Origin: Marixanthomonas sp002364245
GTDB taxonomy: Bacteria; Bacteroidota; Bacteroidia; Flavobacteriales; Flavobacteriaceae
Assembly: GCA_963973455.1 (NCBI GenBank)
Contig: CAXAZF010000005.1
Span: 124,001-188,000 of the forward strand
Reading direction: 5' to 3'
DNA: 64,000 bases
The translations under genes were made by a program, and so were the position numbers. Shown one piece after another: positions 26,166 to 34,926 of the stretch (its first letter is position 1; each line of letters opens with the position of its first letter). The notes beneath the pieces are model-generated. The model worked only from the letters and a program-made list of their open reading frames with translations. It made no database searches and had not been told where the DNA came from.

Positions 26166-27286
26166 GTATTAATATACGTATACAATTTTTTGCCGTAATT
26201 TTGCCAATTGGCATGCGTTTTTACCCGTTCTCTGGCTTTTTTTTCGGCTTTTGACAGGAGTTCCGGTTTATCTATCAGTTTTTTCAACAGGGCTATTAAC
26301 TCCTTTTGATTGTCTTGTGCAATTAACCAACCACCTTCTCCTTCTTTAATTGCATCGGGAATTCCTCCTGTTTTTGTTCCTATAACCGGCACGCCACAGG
26401 CTTGGGCTTCTAAAAAAACCAAGCCAAAGCCCTCTACTTGTGTGGAAGTATCTGCTTGTCTGGTAGCTAAAATAAACAAATCATGTTGGTTATAGAATTT
26501 TGGCAAAACTTTATCCGGAACAAAGCCATGAAAATAGATTTGCTTTGATAGTTTACTGCTTTTTGCTAATTGTTTCAAGTTTTCTAAATAGGGTCCCGTT
26601 CCAGCAATATGCCATTCTATTTGTTCTCTATATTTGTACGGTAAGCTTTCTAAACTTTCTAAAATAAAATCATGGCCTTTAAATTGTAAAACCCTGGAAA
26701 CGGTACAAATTTTAATTTTGCCATCCTGTTTTTTGTTGGACAAAGGTTTAAAAAAACTTGGATTTACACCAAGCGGCAAGGCTACTGTATTAGCTTTCGG
26801 ATTAATTTTTCTAACTAAGCTTTCCGTAAAGCTACTGTTGGCAATAACTTTCTTGGCTTTGCCTAACACCCATTTCGCATAAAGCGGTTGCCACAAATAT
26901 TTTCTAAATTTACTATTGCCGATTAGCAACTCGGTTCCGTGGGCCAAGACAAAAACATTGGGCATGCCCGCCAAAAGCGCCAAAGCGGCATCGGGATGCC
27001 ATAAACCACAAAGCACCTCTGTATTTTCTTTATCCGGCCATTTTTTTAAAAGCTGTAAAGCTTTAAATTCGGCCTTGCCACGTTGGGCGGGTAAAAAATG
27101 CACGGAAACTTCTTGTATATCTTGATATGGAACAGCTACCCCCTCTTTTTGAATGGTTATAACATGAATATGCCGGTAATATTGGTGCATATGTGTGACA
27201 ATTTCGTGACACAAACGCGCTATTCCCCCGGTAGAAGGCGGAAAATCATAGGAGATTAGAAGAAGATTTTTATTTTGCTTGCTCAT
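26162..27286 (-). CDS. GT4 family glycosyltransferase
   Basis: A 374-residue GT-B enzyme with ISYDFPPSTGGIARLCHEIV (residues 12-31) at the N-terminus, a characteristic GT4 opening, and TVSRVLQFKGHDFILESLE, WHIAGTGPYLENLKQLA and EGFGLVFLEAQACGVPVIG (the E-x7-E donor site) in the C-terminal domain. It should add one sugar to the growing lipid-linked unit at the cytoplasmic membrane face. The 17 bp at its start overlap the end of a truncated upstream reading frame (27270-27512), which suggests that an intact gene once preceded it. Confidence 0.87.
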   Translation of the reverse strand: MSKQNKNLLLISYDFPPSTGGIARLCHEIVTHMHQYYRHIHVITIQKEGVAVPYQDIQEVSVHFLPAQRGKAEFKALQLLKKWPDKENTEVLCGLWHPDAALALLAGMPNVFVLAHGTELLIGNSKFRKYLWQPLYAKWVLGKAKKVIANSSFTESLVRKINPKANTVALPLGVNPSFFKPLSNKKQDGKIKICTVSRVLQFKGHDFILESLESLPYKYREQIEWHIAGTGPYLENLKQLAKSSKLSKQIYFHGFVPDKVLPKFYNQHDLFILATRQADTSTQVEGFGLVFLEAQACGVPVIGTKTGGIPDAIKEGEGGWLIAQDNQKELIALLKKLIDKPELLSKAEKKARERVKTHANWQNYGKKLYTYINT

Positions 27287-27512
27287 TTTTTACATTTAAT
27301 TTCCCCAAGGCTTTGCCTTCTTTTTTTCCTGCCTTATAATTCTTCCAAATTTCCGGATTGCGGTAAGTTTTATAATAGGCTGCTATCAATTTCAATAAAT
27401 ATAAATGCGCGCTAATTTTATAATACCATGGCAGGTGCCGCTCAATAAGTAATGAACGGTTGCGACTTAATGAAAATATATACTTTTCTATTTCCGGTAC
27501 CCGACAATAACT
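27270..27512 (-). pseudogene. C-terminal remnant of a glycosyltransferase gene
   Basis: On the - strand a reading frame without stops runs from about 27512 to a TAA at 27270-27272 and encodes about 79 residues, including RNRSLLIERHLPWYYKISAH, NPEIWKNYKAGKKEGKAL and a C-terminal KNEQAK. No start codon with a fold precedes it; an in-frame stop lies just upstream. The basic, aromatic composition ending in WKNYKAGKKEGK looks like the tail of Bacteroidota GT2 transferases, but this is recognition by eye. It overlaps the next gene's start by 17 bp, as intact operon genes do. The 5' part was apparently lost when the AT-rich segment upstream was acquired. Confidence 0.6.
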
Positions 27513-27540
27513 TCATAAAATTGACTTAATATAATCTATA

Positions 27541-28533
27541 TTATTTAAATTTTCTTTTTAAATACATTTTAGAAAATAACCTTAAAATAATTACTTTTTC
27601 TCTTAAGAATAAAAAATCAAAAATCCTTCTTAATGAAGAACTTTTATATACCGAAATATACTTGTAAATTTCCCAATCTTCCTTATTAAAGCGAACAAAG
27701 TAATCCTTTATATTGTTAGATTCATGTACGAGAACTGCATTAACATACATATGCAAGTATTTTTTAAAATTGTCATAGATAATCTCAAAATCTAAACTTT
27801 TGTAATTAATCTGAAATTTATTCTTCAACAAATTTTTAAAATATTGATAAGGTCTCCAATAATCATCCGGCCTTAAAATGCTATGACTAAGAGAACCTGA
27901 ATTTATATAGTATTTATAATTAGAAATAGATGAAAATAATATTTGCCCTTTACAATTATATATATATTCTAAAACAAAAATTTTATCCTCATTGTATGTA
28001 ATATCCGTTTTAAATCTTAAATTATACTGTGAAATTATTTCAGACTTAAATAATTTTGAAACTGGATTTCCTTTTAGAGAAATTTTAGCATCTTTAAAAA
28101 GTCCTCTATAATCATTTGCTTTAAAACATCGACTTTTTTCTTGTGCTACAACAATTCTTTTATTACTAAAAATTTTTATAATCCCCTGACATACGAGATC
28201 TGTATCTGCTTTTGACAAATAATCAGCTATCAATTCTGCTAAATATTCTTCTGCCATTTCATCATCGCTATCCAGAAAGGTTATAAATTTACCAGTAGCC
28301 CTTTCAAGCCCTTTATTTCTTGCAGTACTAACACCTTGATTAGGCTGATTAATTACAGAAAATTGTTCCTCATTTTTAATTAACTTTTGAATAGCATTTA
28401 AAGAATCATCCTTAGATCCATCGTTAATTATAATAGTTTCAAAATTCTGATAGCTCTGCTTTTGTACAGATTTAATACAACGCTCAATAGTATTTTCAGA
28501 ATTGTAAACAGGAATAATTATAGATATTTGCAT
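27541..28533 (-). CDS. GT2 family glycosyltransferase
   Basis: A 330-residue GT-A enzyme starting MQISIIIPVYNSENTIERCI. Further GT2 motifs are TIIINDGSKDDSLNAI, NQGVSTARNKGLERATGKFI and FLDSDDEMAEEYLAELIADY (DxD-type site near residue 93). The C-terminal third is basic and Tyr-rich and may contact the membrane. It lies 12 bp behind a sulfotransferase gene. Both have a notably AT-rich sequence, and the remnant of another transferase lies directly downstream, so this pair looks like a replaced cassette. Confidence 0.86.
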   Translation of the reverse strand: MQISIIIPVYNSENTIERCIKSVQKQSYQNFETIIINDGSKDDSLNAIQKLIKNEEQFSVINQPNQGVSTARNKGLERATGKFITFLDSDDEMAEEYLAELIADYLSKADTDLVCQGIIKIFSNKRIVVAQEKSRCFKANDYRGLFKDAKISLKGNPVSKLFKSEIISQYNLRFKTDITYNEDKIFVLEYIYNCKGQILFSSISNYKYYINSGSLSHSILRPDDYWRPYQYFKNLLKNKFQINYKSLDFEIIYDNFKKYLHMYVNAVLVHESNNIKDYFVRFNKEDWEIYKYISVYKSSSLRRIFDFLFLREKVIILRLFSKMYLKRKFK

Positions 28534-28544
28534 TAGTTGAAAAA

Positions 28545-29363
28545 TTAGCCTTTTATTTTTTTAAATCTTTTATAAATTTTGTCAGGGTTTAAATAGAGTT
28601 TTTCACACGTAAAGTTAAATAATGCCAATAAAAAAACTTTTTTAGCTAATTTATTATCTTTATTTTCAGGTAAATAACTAATAAAATCTTTCGTTTCTAT
28701 GTTGTCTAAGTTCTTTTCCCAACTTCTGTTCAACTCGTAATTAAAATGCAACAAGCCATCTGTAATATTTCCATGTTTAACAATTTGCTGCTTTATACGT
28801 GATTTATGTTTTTTCCAATTACCAACACCTTTACTTTCTATAGGTCTGAGTTCATTTAGTGCTCTTAAAGTGTTTTCATCCGGCTTTGCGTGCAGATGAT
28901 ATTCAGAGAAATTAAATTGATGTTTTAAAAACGGGATTTTTTTTTGTATGTGCCTCTGAACCTTATCTGGATTTTTGGTAAAATCTTCATAACTAATTAA
29001 TACAAATCGAGGATGATTTTTCAACTTTTGATAATCTTCCAAAAAATCAAACCAAAAATTTAAACCACAAAAGTATTTTTCTCTATCTAAACCATGATAA
29101 CTTACAACCATATCTCTCGGATCTCTAATTATACAAATTATATATAAATTATTTACATAATTTAAAATCTTATTTAAATGTTTTGTTTCAGATGGGTTTT
29201 TTGTTAAAACTGTATTACATTTTCCAAAACTCGAAGTAGAGTTTGCTATAGATGCTTCATGATTACAACTACAATCAATATTAAAGCAATTTTTAAATAC
29301 CTCCGTCAATAACGTAGTCCCAGTTCTTGGGCCACTTGATGTTATATGTATTCTGTAGGTCAT
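28545..29363 (-). CDS. Sulfotransferase family protein
   Basis: A 272-residue putative PAPS-dependent sulfotransferase: SSGPRTGTTLL (residues 9-19) is the 5'-phosphosulfate loop and CIIRDPRDMVVSYHG (77-91) the 3'-phosphate site. ENTLRALNELRPIESKGVGNWKKH resembles the late KxxxGxxxxWK region of the Sulfotransfer_1 group, where G and W contact the nucleotide. It sits between the flippase and a GT2 gene in the - strand capsule operon and is the fourth sulfotransferase in the window, distinct from the three behind cysN. Together they suggest that the polysaccharide is sulfated at more than one position or that two glycans are sulfated. Confidence 0.83.
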   Translation of the reverse strand: MTYRIHITSSGPRTGTTLLTEVFKNCFNIDCSCNHEASIANSTSSFGKCNTVLTKNPSETKHLNKILNYVNNLYIICIIRDPRDMVVSYHGLDREKYFCGLNFWFDFLEDYQKLKNHPRFVLISYEDFTKNPDKVQRHIQKKIPFLKHQFNFSEYHLHAKPDENTLRALNELRPIESKGVGNWKKHKSRIKQQIVKHGNITDGLLHFNYELNRSWEKNLDNIETKDFISYLPENKDNKLAKKVFLLALFNFTCEKLYLNPDKIYKRFKKIKG

Positions 29364-29446
29364 GAAATAAAAAGTATTTTATTTTGATTTAATTATCTTC
29401 TCTATCTCCAACTGTAAATAAAGAATGTATTTTTTTTATATTTCGT

Positions 29447-30937
29447 CTAAGATAATTTGCTTGAAATTAATTTTCTTTCGTACGTATTCATCTGTAAATA
29501 ACACAAAGGTATTGTCACAGCGCTATAAACAAGAATTTTAAAAACAAAACTTAACCAAGATGCTGGAAAATGGTTAAATACTATATAAAAAAGAGTTATT
29601 TGTATTGTGTAAAAAGCTAAAATACCAGCTATACTCCTGAAAAATAGAACGATTTCAAGCTTAATTTTATAAGCGTAAAATATATTCATCACCACCCATT
29701 GAAATATAAACAGCGGGATAACCAATCCAATTATCATTCCCATTTCTGCATAATTATAAGATAGATAACTACCTCCACCTATTCCAATAATAGTTGAAAA
29801 CAAAAAACTCAGGGTTCTAAATTTCAATAGTTTCTTGGCTTCTAGAACACTACGTGCATAGCCTTGCGCAATTGGCATAATATAAACCAACATTATTCCT
29901 GCTCCAATATAATAGGCGTTAGCATAGGTGGCACCCACCCATAGTTGTATAAAATCTTTCCCCACCACTATAAACCCGCCGAATATAAACAGCAGTAAAA
30001 GCAAAGAAATTCTGGCAACTTTTGTCATTTGCGCTGTTAGATATTGACTATCGGCTTGCTTATACACACTTTGTACTGCTTTTGGTAATATCAATTGATT
30101 AATAATGTTTCCAAAGCTGGTAAAATAAATTCCTAACATTACCCCAATACCATAAACTGCTACCACTACGGGCGACAGATGCGTTCCTAAAATAACTTGA
30201 CCGGTTCGCCATTGAAATTGATATACCAGCCCGAAAATAAAAATCCAAATAGAATACCCAAATATCTCTTTAAGGTATAACCATTCAAACCGATGTAATT
30301 TTATACGCACTTTAAGTTTACGAAATACAAACCAAATGGTTAGCAGTATAAAGCCTAAATTAAGCACAGTATCCAAAATGACGATACCTAAGGCATTGGC
30401 ACCAAAGTTTAAAATAGCTATTATCAAAATTACCCGTAATACATACTTAAAAATACTTAGCCAACGCGGAAAGACAAAAGCTTCGTAACCTGTACATATA
30501 CCGGTAAAAGCGCCCCCAGGCAAGGTAAAACCTATATTAACAATTAAAATTAGTAACATCCAACGTGCTTTTTCTAATTGGGCTGCATCTAAGGTATCGC
30601 CAAAGAGATTATCTACATTTAAATAAAATATACCACCCAAAAGCACTAAAAGCAAACCTATTCCTATATAAATAATTAGACTAAGGGCCAGGAAATTCTC
30701 TTCGGCTTTTTGGTCTTTTTCCTCACGGTATTGTGCCACATAACGAACAATAGCATTGTTAAGTCCCAAATCTAAAACAGATAAATAGCCTACAAAAGCA
30801 CCGATTAAAGTGTACAAACCATATTCTTCATCGCCTAACATTTTTATGATATACGGCGTTACCAGTAGCCCCCCAATATTGGTTACTGCCAGTTTTATAT
30901 AAGATAAAAACGCTGCTTTCTTTAGGTTACCTATCAT
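29447..30937 (-). CDS. Wzx-type polysaccharide flippase
   Basis: A 496-residue membrane protein with about 12-14 helices. It opens with AAFLSYIKLAVTNIGGLLVT and PYIIKMLGDEEYGLYTLIGA, the N-terminal pattern of polysaccharide flippases (helix 1, then the L(G)xxEYGLY motif). Its start codon shares one base with the stop of the cupin gene. It should translocate the undecaprenyl-linked repeat unit made by this - strand operon. The other flippase gene (2769-4283) differs in sequence and belongs to the + strand block. Confidence 0.87.
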   Translation of the reverse strand: MIGNLKKAAFLSYIKLAVTNIGGLLVTPYIIKMLGDEEYGLYTLIGAFVGYLSVLDLGLNNAIVRYVAQYREEKDQKAEENFLALSLIIYIGIGLLLVLLGGIFYLNVDNLFGDTLDAAQLEKARWMLLILIVNIGFTLPGGAFTGICTGYEAFVFPRWLSIFKYVLRVILIIAILNFGANALGIVILDTVLNLGFILLTIWFVFRKLKVRIKLHRFEWLYLKEIFGYSIWIFIFGLVYQFQWRTGQVILGTHLSPVVVAVYGIGVMLGIYFTSFGNIINQLILPKAVQSVYKQADSQYLTAQMTKVARISLLLLLFIFGGFIVVGKDFIQLWVGATYANAYYIGAGIMLVYIMPIAQGYARSVLEAKKLLKFRTLSFLFSTIIGIGGGSYLSYNYAEMGMIIGLVIPLFIFQWVVMNIFYAYKIKLEIVLFFRSIAGILAFYTIQITLFYIVFNHFPASWLSFVFKILVYSAVTIPLCYLQMNTYERKLISSKLS

Positions 30938-31278
30938 TATGCTCGGTTATAGTCGTCTTCTAATCTTACAATATCATCTTCTCCAAAGTAAGTACCAAAT
31001 TGTACTTCTATAAAAACACAAGTCTCATTTTCACAGTTTTCTATGCGATGCTTTGTGCCTTGCGAAATTAGAATTACTTGCCCCTCAGTATAGTCTCTAA
31101 CTACTCCATCGAGTGTAACACGGCCTACTCCTTTAATAATTGTCCAAACCTCTGACCGCTGAAGATGATATTGATAAGACAACCTACTTCCTGGATTAAC
31201 CTCAATCCTTTTAATCTTATGTGTTTTAGTATCTTCCAGTACCCAGTATTGCCCCCAAGGCCTTATGTCATGTTCCAT
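30937..31278 (-). CDS. Cupin, mannose-6-phosphate isomerase type II-like
   Basis: A 113-residue single-cupin protein corresponding to the C-terminal isomerase part of type II PMI/GMP proteins: RPWGQYWVLEDTKTHKIKRI, YQYHLQRSEVWTIIKGVGRV (metal-binding His and Glu) and QGTKHRIEN. It may isomerise a sugar phosphate or ketose-aldose intermediate; without the GDP-mannose pyrophosphorylase half, function is not certain. An in-frame ATG at 31311 would overlap wecC by 22 bp; the ATG at 31278, 11 bp after wecC and before EHDIRPWGQ, fits the family start. It is the only gene of this type in the operon. Confidence 0.75.
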   Translation of the reverse strand: MEHDIRPWGQYWVLEDTKTHKIKRIEVNPGSRLSYQYHLQRSEVWTIIKGVGRVTLDGVVRDYTEGQVILISQGTKHRIENCENETCVFIEVQFGTYFGEDDIVRLEDDYNRA

Positions 31279-31289
31279 TTTTTTAAATT

Positions 31290-32501
31290 TTAAATATTCT
31301 TTATCCCACAATAATCCAAAACAACTTGTCCTTCTGAAAACTCTATCTTCTTAAACTCAGAATGCGCTACTAAAAGAGCTACAATATCAGCTTTTTGAAC
31401 AGCTTCTTTATAATTTGTTAGTTTAAAAACTTGATGGTTCTTAATATTGGGCTCAACAATATAATAATTTTCATCACGGGCATCTTGCAACACTTTTTGA
31501 ACAATATATTTTGCAGGAGACTCTCTCAAATCATCAATATTGGGTTTAAAGGCGAGCCCCATTAAAGCAACACTGGGTTTACGACCGTTTTTTATGTGAA
31601 AGTCCTGCTTTGCTTTTTTAATTTGATCGGCTACCCAAAAAGATTTATAATTATTTATTTCCCTAGCTTTACCAATAATTTGCGATTCTAATGGGAATTC
31701 TGAGACAATAAAGTAGGGATCTACTGCAATACAATGGCCACCGACACCACAACCAGGTTGTAAGATGTTTACCCTTGGATGCTTATTGGCAAGATTAATT
31801 AGCTCCCATACATCAATACCAGCTTTATCACAAATAAGAGACAACTCATTAGCAAATGCAATTTGTACATCGCGGCTTGAGTTTTCAGTAAGCTTGCACA
31901 TTTCAGCTGTCCGAGCGTTGGTTGGATGTAATTGCCCTTTTACAAATTGCTTATAAAATTTGATAGCTTTTTCTGTAGAACTCTCATCAACTCCTCCAAT
32001 TACACGATCATTATGGACCAACTCGTACATTACATTTCCAGGTAATACGCGTTCTGGGCAATACGCAATGTGAATTTTATTAGAAAGCTCAGGACGCTCG
32101 GTGTAAATAATGTCCCGCATTTTCTCAGTGGTGCCAACTGGAGATGTTGATTCTATAATATATAAGTCACCTTCTTTTAACAGTGGTATAATCCCTTTGG
32201 TTGCTGCTTCAACATAGGATATATCCGGTTCATGGTTTCCTTTAAAAGGAGTAGGAACTACGATTAAATAGGTGCTGGCCTCGACGGGTTTTGTACCCGC
32301 TTTAAGATATCCTTTTTCCACAGCTTTGGCAACGACGGCCTCAAGGTCTGGCTCTACAATATGTATGTTACCGTTGTTAATGGTATCTACTACTTTTTGG
32401 TTAAGATCCACCCCGTGCACAGGAATGTTAGTGTCGGCAATAAGTGCTGAGGTAGGTAAACCTATATATCCTAAACCGATGGTTGTTACTTTATTTTTCA
32501 T
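31290..32501 (-). CDS. wecC: UDP-N-acetyl-D-mannosamine dehydrogenase (WecC)
   Basis: NAD-dependent four-electron oxidation of UDP-ManNAc to UDP-ManNAcA. The 403-residue protein has the N-terminal GLGYIGLPTSALIA (9-22), a central IESTSPVGTTEKM segment and the catalytic Cys257 in GCGVGGHCIAVDPYFIV, followed by ALMGLAFKPNIDDLRESPA. These are in the form typical of WecC rather than UDP-glucose dehydrogenase. The gene directly upstream is wecB, 9 bp away, which makes the substrate. ManNAcA would add negative charge to the polysaccharide. Confidence 0.92.
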   Translation of the reverse strand: MKNKVTTIGLGYIGLPTSALIADTNIPVHGVDLNQKVVDTINNGNIHIVEPDLEAVVAKAVEKGYLKAGTKPVEASTYLIVVPTPFKGNHEPDISYVEAATKGIIPLLKEGDLYIIESTSPVGTTEKMRDIIYTERPELSNKIHIAYCPERVLPGNVMYELVHNDRVIGGVDESSTEKAIKFYKQFVKGQLHPTNARTAEMCKLTENSSRDVQIAFANELSLICDKAGIDVWELINLANKHPRVNILQPGCGVGGHCIAVDPYFIVSEFPLESQIIGKAREINNYKSFWVADQIKKAKQDFHIKNGRKPSVALMGLAFKPNIDDLRESPAKYIVQKVLQDARDENYYIVEPNIKNHQVFKLTNYKEAVQKADIVALLVAHSEFKKIEFSEGQVVLDYCGIKNI

Positions 32502-32510
32502 TGTATTAAA

Positions 32511-33629
32511 TTATTCAATGTTTTTTACAAAAGAAACGATACGTTCACATGCTTTCCCATCACCATATGGATTATGCAAGGTACTCATTGCATTAAATCT
32601 ATCTTTATTGGTTAAAAGGTCAAGCGTTTCATCAACAATGAGTTGTTGATTTGTGCCAACTAATAATACCGTTCCGACTTCTACAGCTTCTGGGCGTTCT
32701 GTTGTATCTCGCATCACCAACACAGGTTTACCTAAACTAGGCGCTTCTTCTTGTACGCCACCGCTATCTGTTATTATAATTTTAGAACGGTTCATTAACC
32801 ATATAAAATCTTGATACGCTAATGGATCAATTAATTTTATATTGGGGATATCTTTTAAAATAGTGTTCACAGGTTCCTGTACTTTTGGGTTGAGGTGTAC
32901 GGGATAAACAATGGTGGTTTTGGGTTTACTTTCTGCAATTTTTTTTAAGGCATTACAAATCCGGATAAACCCATCACCATGATTTTCTCTGCGGTGCCCA
33001 GTAACTAATATAACTTCATTAGAACCTAGTTCCGTTTCCATATTTTTTATTAACTCACTAGGATTTTCATTGACTTTGTTTACACTTTGTAATAAGGCAT
33101 CAATCACAGTATTTCCTGTTACTAGAATAGACTTCCTATTTATATTTTCTGCAAGCAAGTTGTTTTTTGATGTTTCAGTTGGGGCAAAGTGAAAATCAGA
33201 TATCCTACCTGTAATCTGCCGATTAATCTCTTCAGGAAAGGGAGCCCACTTATTATGAGTGCGCAATCCGGCTTCCACATGACACACCTTGGCTCCACTA
33301 TAAAAAGAAGCAATACTTCCGGCCATAGTGGTAGTGGTGTCTCCGTGAACGAAAACATAGTCAGGTTTAAAGTCTTCTAATATGGGTTTTAAGTTTGTAA
33401 TAATAGCACCCGTAAGGCTATATAGATTTTGACCAGGTTTCATTAAGTCTAAATCGTAATCGGGTACGATTTCGAAAAAACCTAAAACCTGATCCAACAT
33501 TTCTCGGTGTTGTGCAGTTACACATACTTTTGTTTCAAAAATGGCTGAGTGTTTCTGAAATTCTTTTACAAGCGGAGCCATTTTAATAGCTTCTGGTCTG
33601 GTGCCGAAAAGGATAAGTACTTTCTTCAT
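32511..33629 (-). CDS. wecB: UDP-N-acetylglucosamine 2-epimerase, non-hydrolysing (WecB)
   Basis: Interconverts UDP-GlcNAc and UDP-ManNAc. The 372-residue protein shows FGTRPEAIKMAPLVKEF (8-24), VFVHGDTTTTMAGSIASF, VCHVEAGLRTHNKWAPFPEE, TGHRRENHGDGF and ITDSGGVQEEAPSLGKPVLV, the full WecB motif set. It is placed between the TviB-like dehydrogenase (2 bp) and wecC (9 bp), so the operon encodes parallel routes to two aminouronic acids from the same UDP-GlcNAc pool. Confidence 0.93.
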   Translation of the reverse strand: MKKVLILFGTRPEAIKMAPLVKEFQKHSAIFETKVCVTAQHREMLDQVLGFFEIVPDYDLDLMKPGQNLYSLTGAIITNLKPILEDFKPDYVFVHGDTTTTMAGSIASFYSGAKVCHVEAGLRTHNKWAPFPEEINRQITGRISDFHFAPTETSKNNLLAENINRKSILVTGNTVIDALLQSVNKVNENPSELIKNMETELGSNEVILVTGHRRENHGDGFIRICNALKKIAESKPKTTIVYPVHLNPKVQEPVNTILKDIPNIKLIDPLAYQDFIWLMNRSKIIITDSGGVQEEAPSLGKPVLVMRDTTERPEAVEVGTVLLVGTNQQLIVDETLDLLTNKDRFNAMSTLHNPYGDGKACERIVSFVKNIE

Positions 33630-33631
33630 AC

Positions 33632-34921
33632 TTATAACTTTGCCTGGGCTTTATCCTCCAATATCCCTTTCACATCATAAACCACGGTTCCCCCATTTTT
33701 TAAACGTTCCAAATCCAATTGCAAAAACTCATTATGCGCAACAGTAAGTACAATAGCATCATAGGTTTCACTAGGACAGTCCTTTAAAGTTTGCAACCCA
33801 TACTCCTGTTTTACTTCCTCAGGATTAGCCCAAGGATCGTAAATAGTCACGTTTGTTTCGTATTCTTTTAAATGCTTGATAACATCGACCACTTTGGTAT
33901 TGCGAACATCCGGGCAATTTTCCTTAAATGTGATGCCCAATACCAAAATATTAGCATTCTTTATTTTTAGGTCGTTACGAAGCATCAACTTGATTACTTC
34001 ACTGGCTACATACTGTCCCATACTATCATTCATGCGGCGCCCGGCTAATATGATTTCTGGGTGATAGCCCAGCTCTTGTGCTTTTTGAGCCAGATAATAT
34101 GGATCAACTCCAATGCAATGTCCGCCAACCAAACCGGGCTTAAACGGTAAGAAATTCCATTTAGTTCCGGCGGCCTCTAATACGGCATGCGTATCAATAT
34201 CCATCATATTGAAAATCTTCGCCAATTCATTGACAAAAGCAATATTAATATCCCGTTGTGAATTTTCGATGACCTTGGCAGCTTCGGCAACTTTAATACT
34301 AGGAGCAAGGTGAGTTCCTGCAGTAATTATTGAGGCATACAATGCATCAATTTCCTTTCCTGTTTCAGGAGTAGAGCCTGAGGTAACTTTTAATATTTTA
34401 TCAACGGTATGCTCTTTATCTCCTGGATTAATACGTTCAGGAGAATATCCTGCATAAAAATCTTTATTGAAAGTAAAACCAGAAGATTTTTCTAAAACAG
34501 GAATACATTCTTCTTCAGTTGCACCAGGATATACGGTAGATTCGTAAATTACAATAGCTCCTTTTTTAAGTACCTTTCCAACTGTTTCACTAGCCTTAAT
34601 TAGCGGTGTTAAAACGGGACGATTGTTTTTATCTACGGGAGTGGGAACTGTAATAATAAAATAAGTACAGTCTTTTAACTCTCCAGAATTAGTAGTACAA
34701 TAAAGCCCTGCTTCTTCTTTATTTTTATGTGTTGGGTTTTTTGAAACAAGTACTTCTTGAAGAATATCATCCTCAACCTCTAATGTGCTATCTCTGCCAG
34801 TCATTAATTCATCTACACGCGCTTGATTGATATCAAAGCCTACAACAGCATATTTTGTTGCAAAAAGTCTGGCTAAGGGAAGACCAACGTAGCCTAACCC
34901 AATTATTGCTATTTTTTCCAT
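33632..34921 (-). CDS. tviB: UDP-N-acetylhexosamine 6-dehydrogenase, TviB/WbpO type
   Basis: NAD-dependent dehydrogenase, 429 residues, that oxidises C6 of UDP-GlcNAc or UDP-GalNAc to the uronic acid. The signature AIIGLGYVGLPLARLFA (5-21), the STLEVEDDIL stretch, YESTVYPGATEEECIPVLE and Cys269 in GLVGGHCIGVDPYYLA are typical of the Vi-antigen TviB and Pseudomonas WbpO group. The next upstream gene encodes a TviC/WbpP-like 4-epimerase, the usual partner. UDP-GalNAcA is the likely joint product; the order of oxidation and epimerisation cannot be told from sequence. Confidence 0.88.
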   Translation of the reverse strand: MEKIAIIGLGYVGLPLARLFATKYAVVGFDINQARVDELMTGRDSTLEVEDDILQEVLVSKNPTHKNKEEAGLYCTTNSGELKDCTYFIITVPTPVDKNNRPVLTPLIKASETVGKVLKKGAIVIYESTVYPGATEEECIPVLEKSSGFTFNKDFYAGYSPERINPGDKEHTVDKILKVTSGSTPETGKEIDALYASIITAGTHLAPSIKVAEAAKVIENSQRDINIAFVNELAKIFNMMDIDTHAVLEAAGTKWNFLPFKPGLVGGHCIGVDPYYLAQKAQELGYHPEIILAGRRMNDSMGQYVASEVIKLMLRNDLKIKNANILVLGITFKENCPDVRNTKVVDVIKHLKEYETNVTIYDPWANPEEVKQEYGLQTLKDCPSETYDAIVLTVAHNEFLQLDLERLKNGGTVVYDVKGILEDKAQAKL

Positions 34922-34926
34922 TTGTA

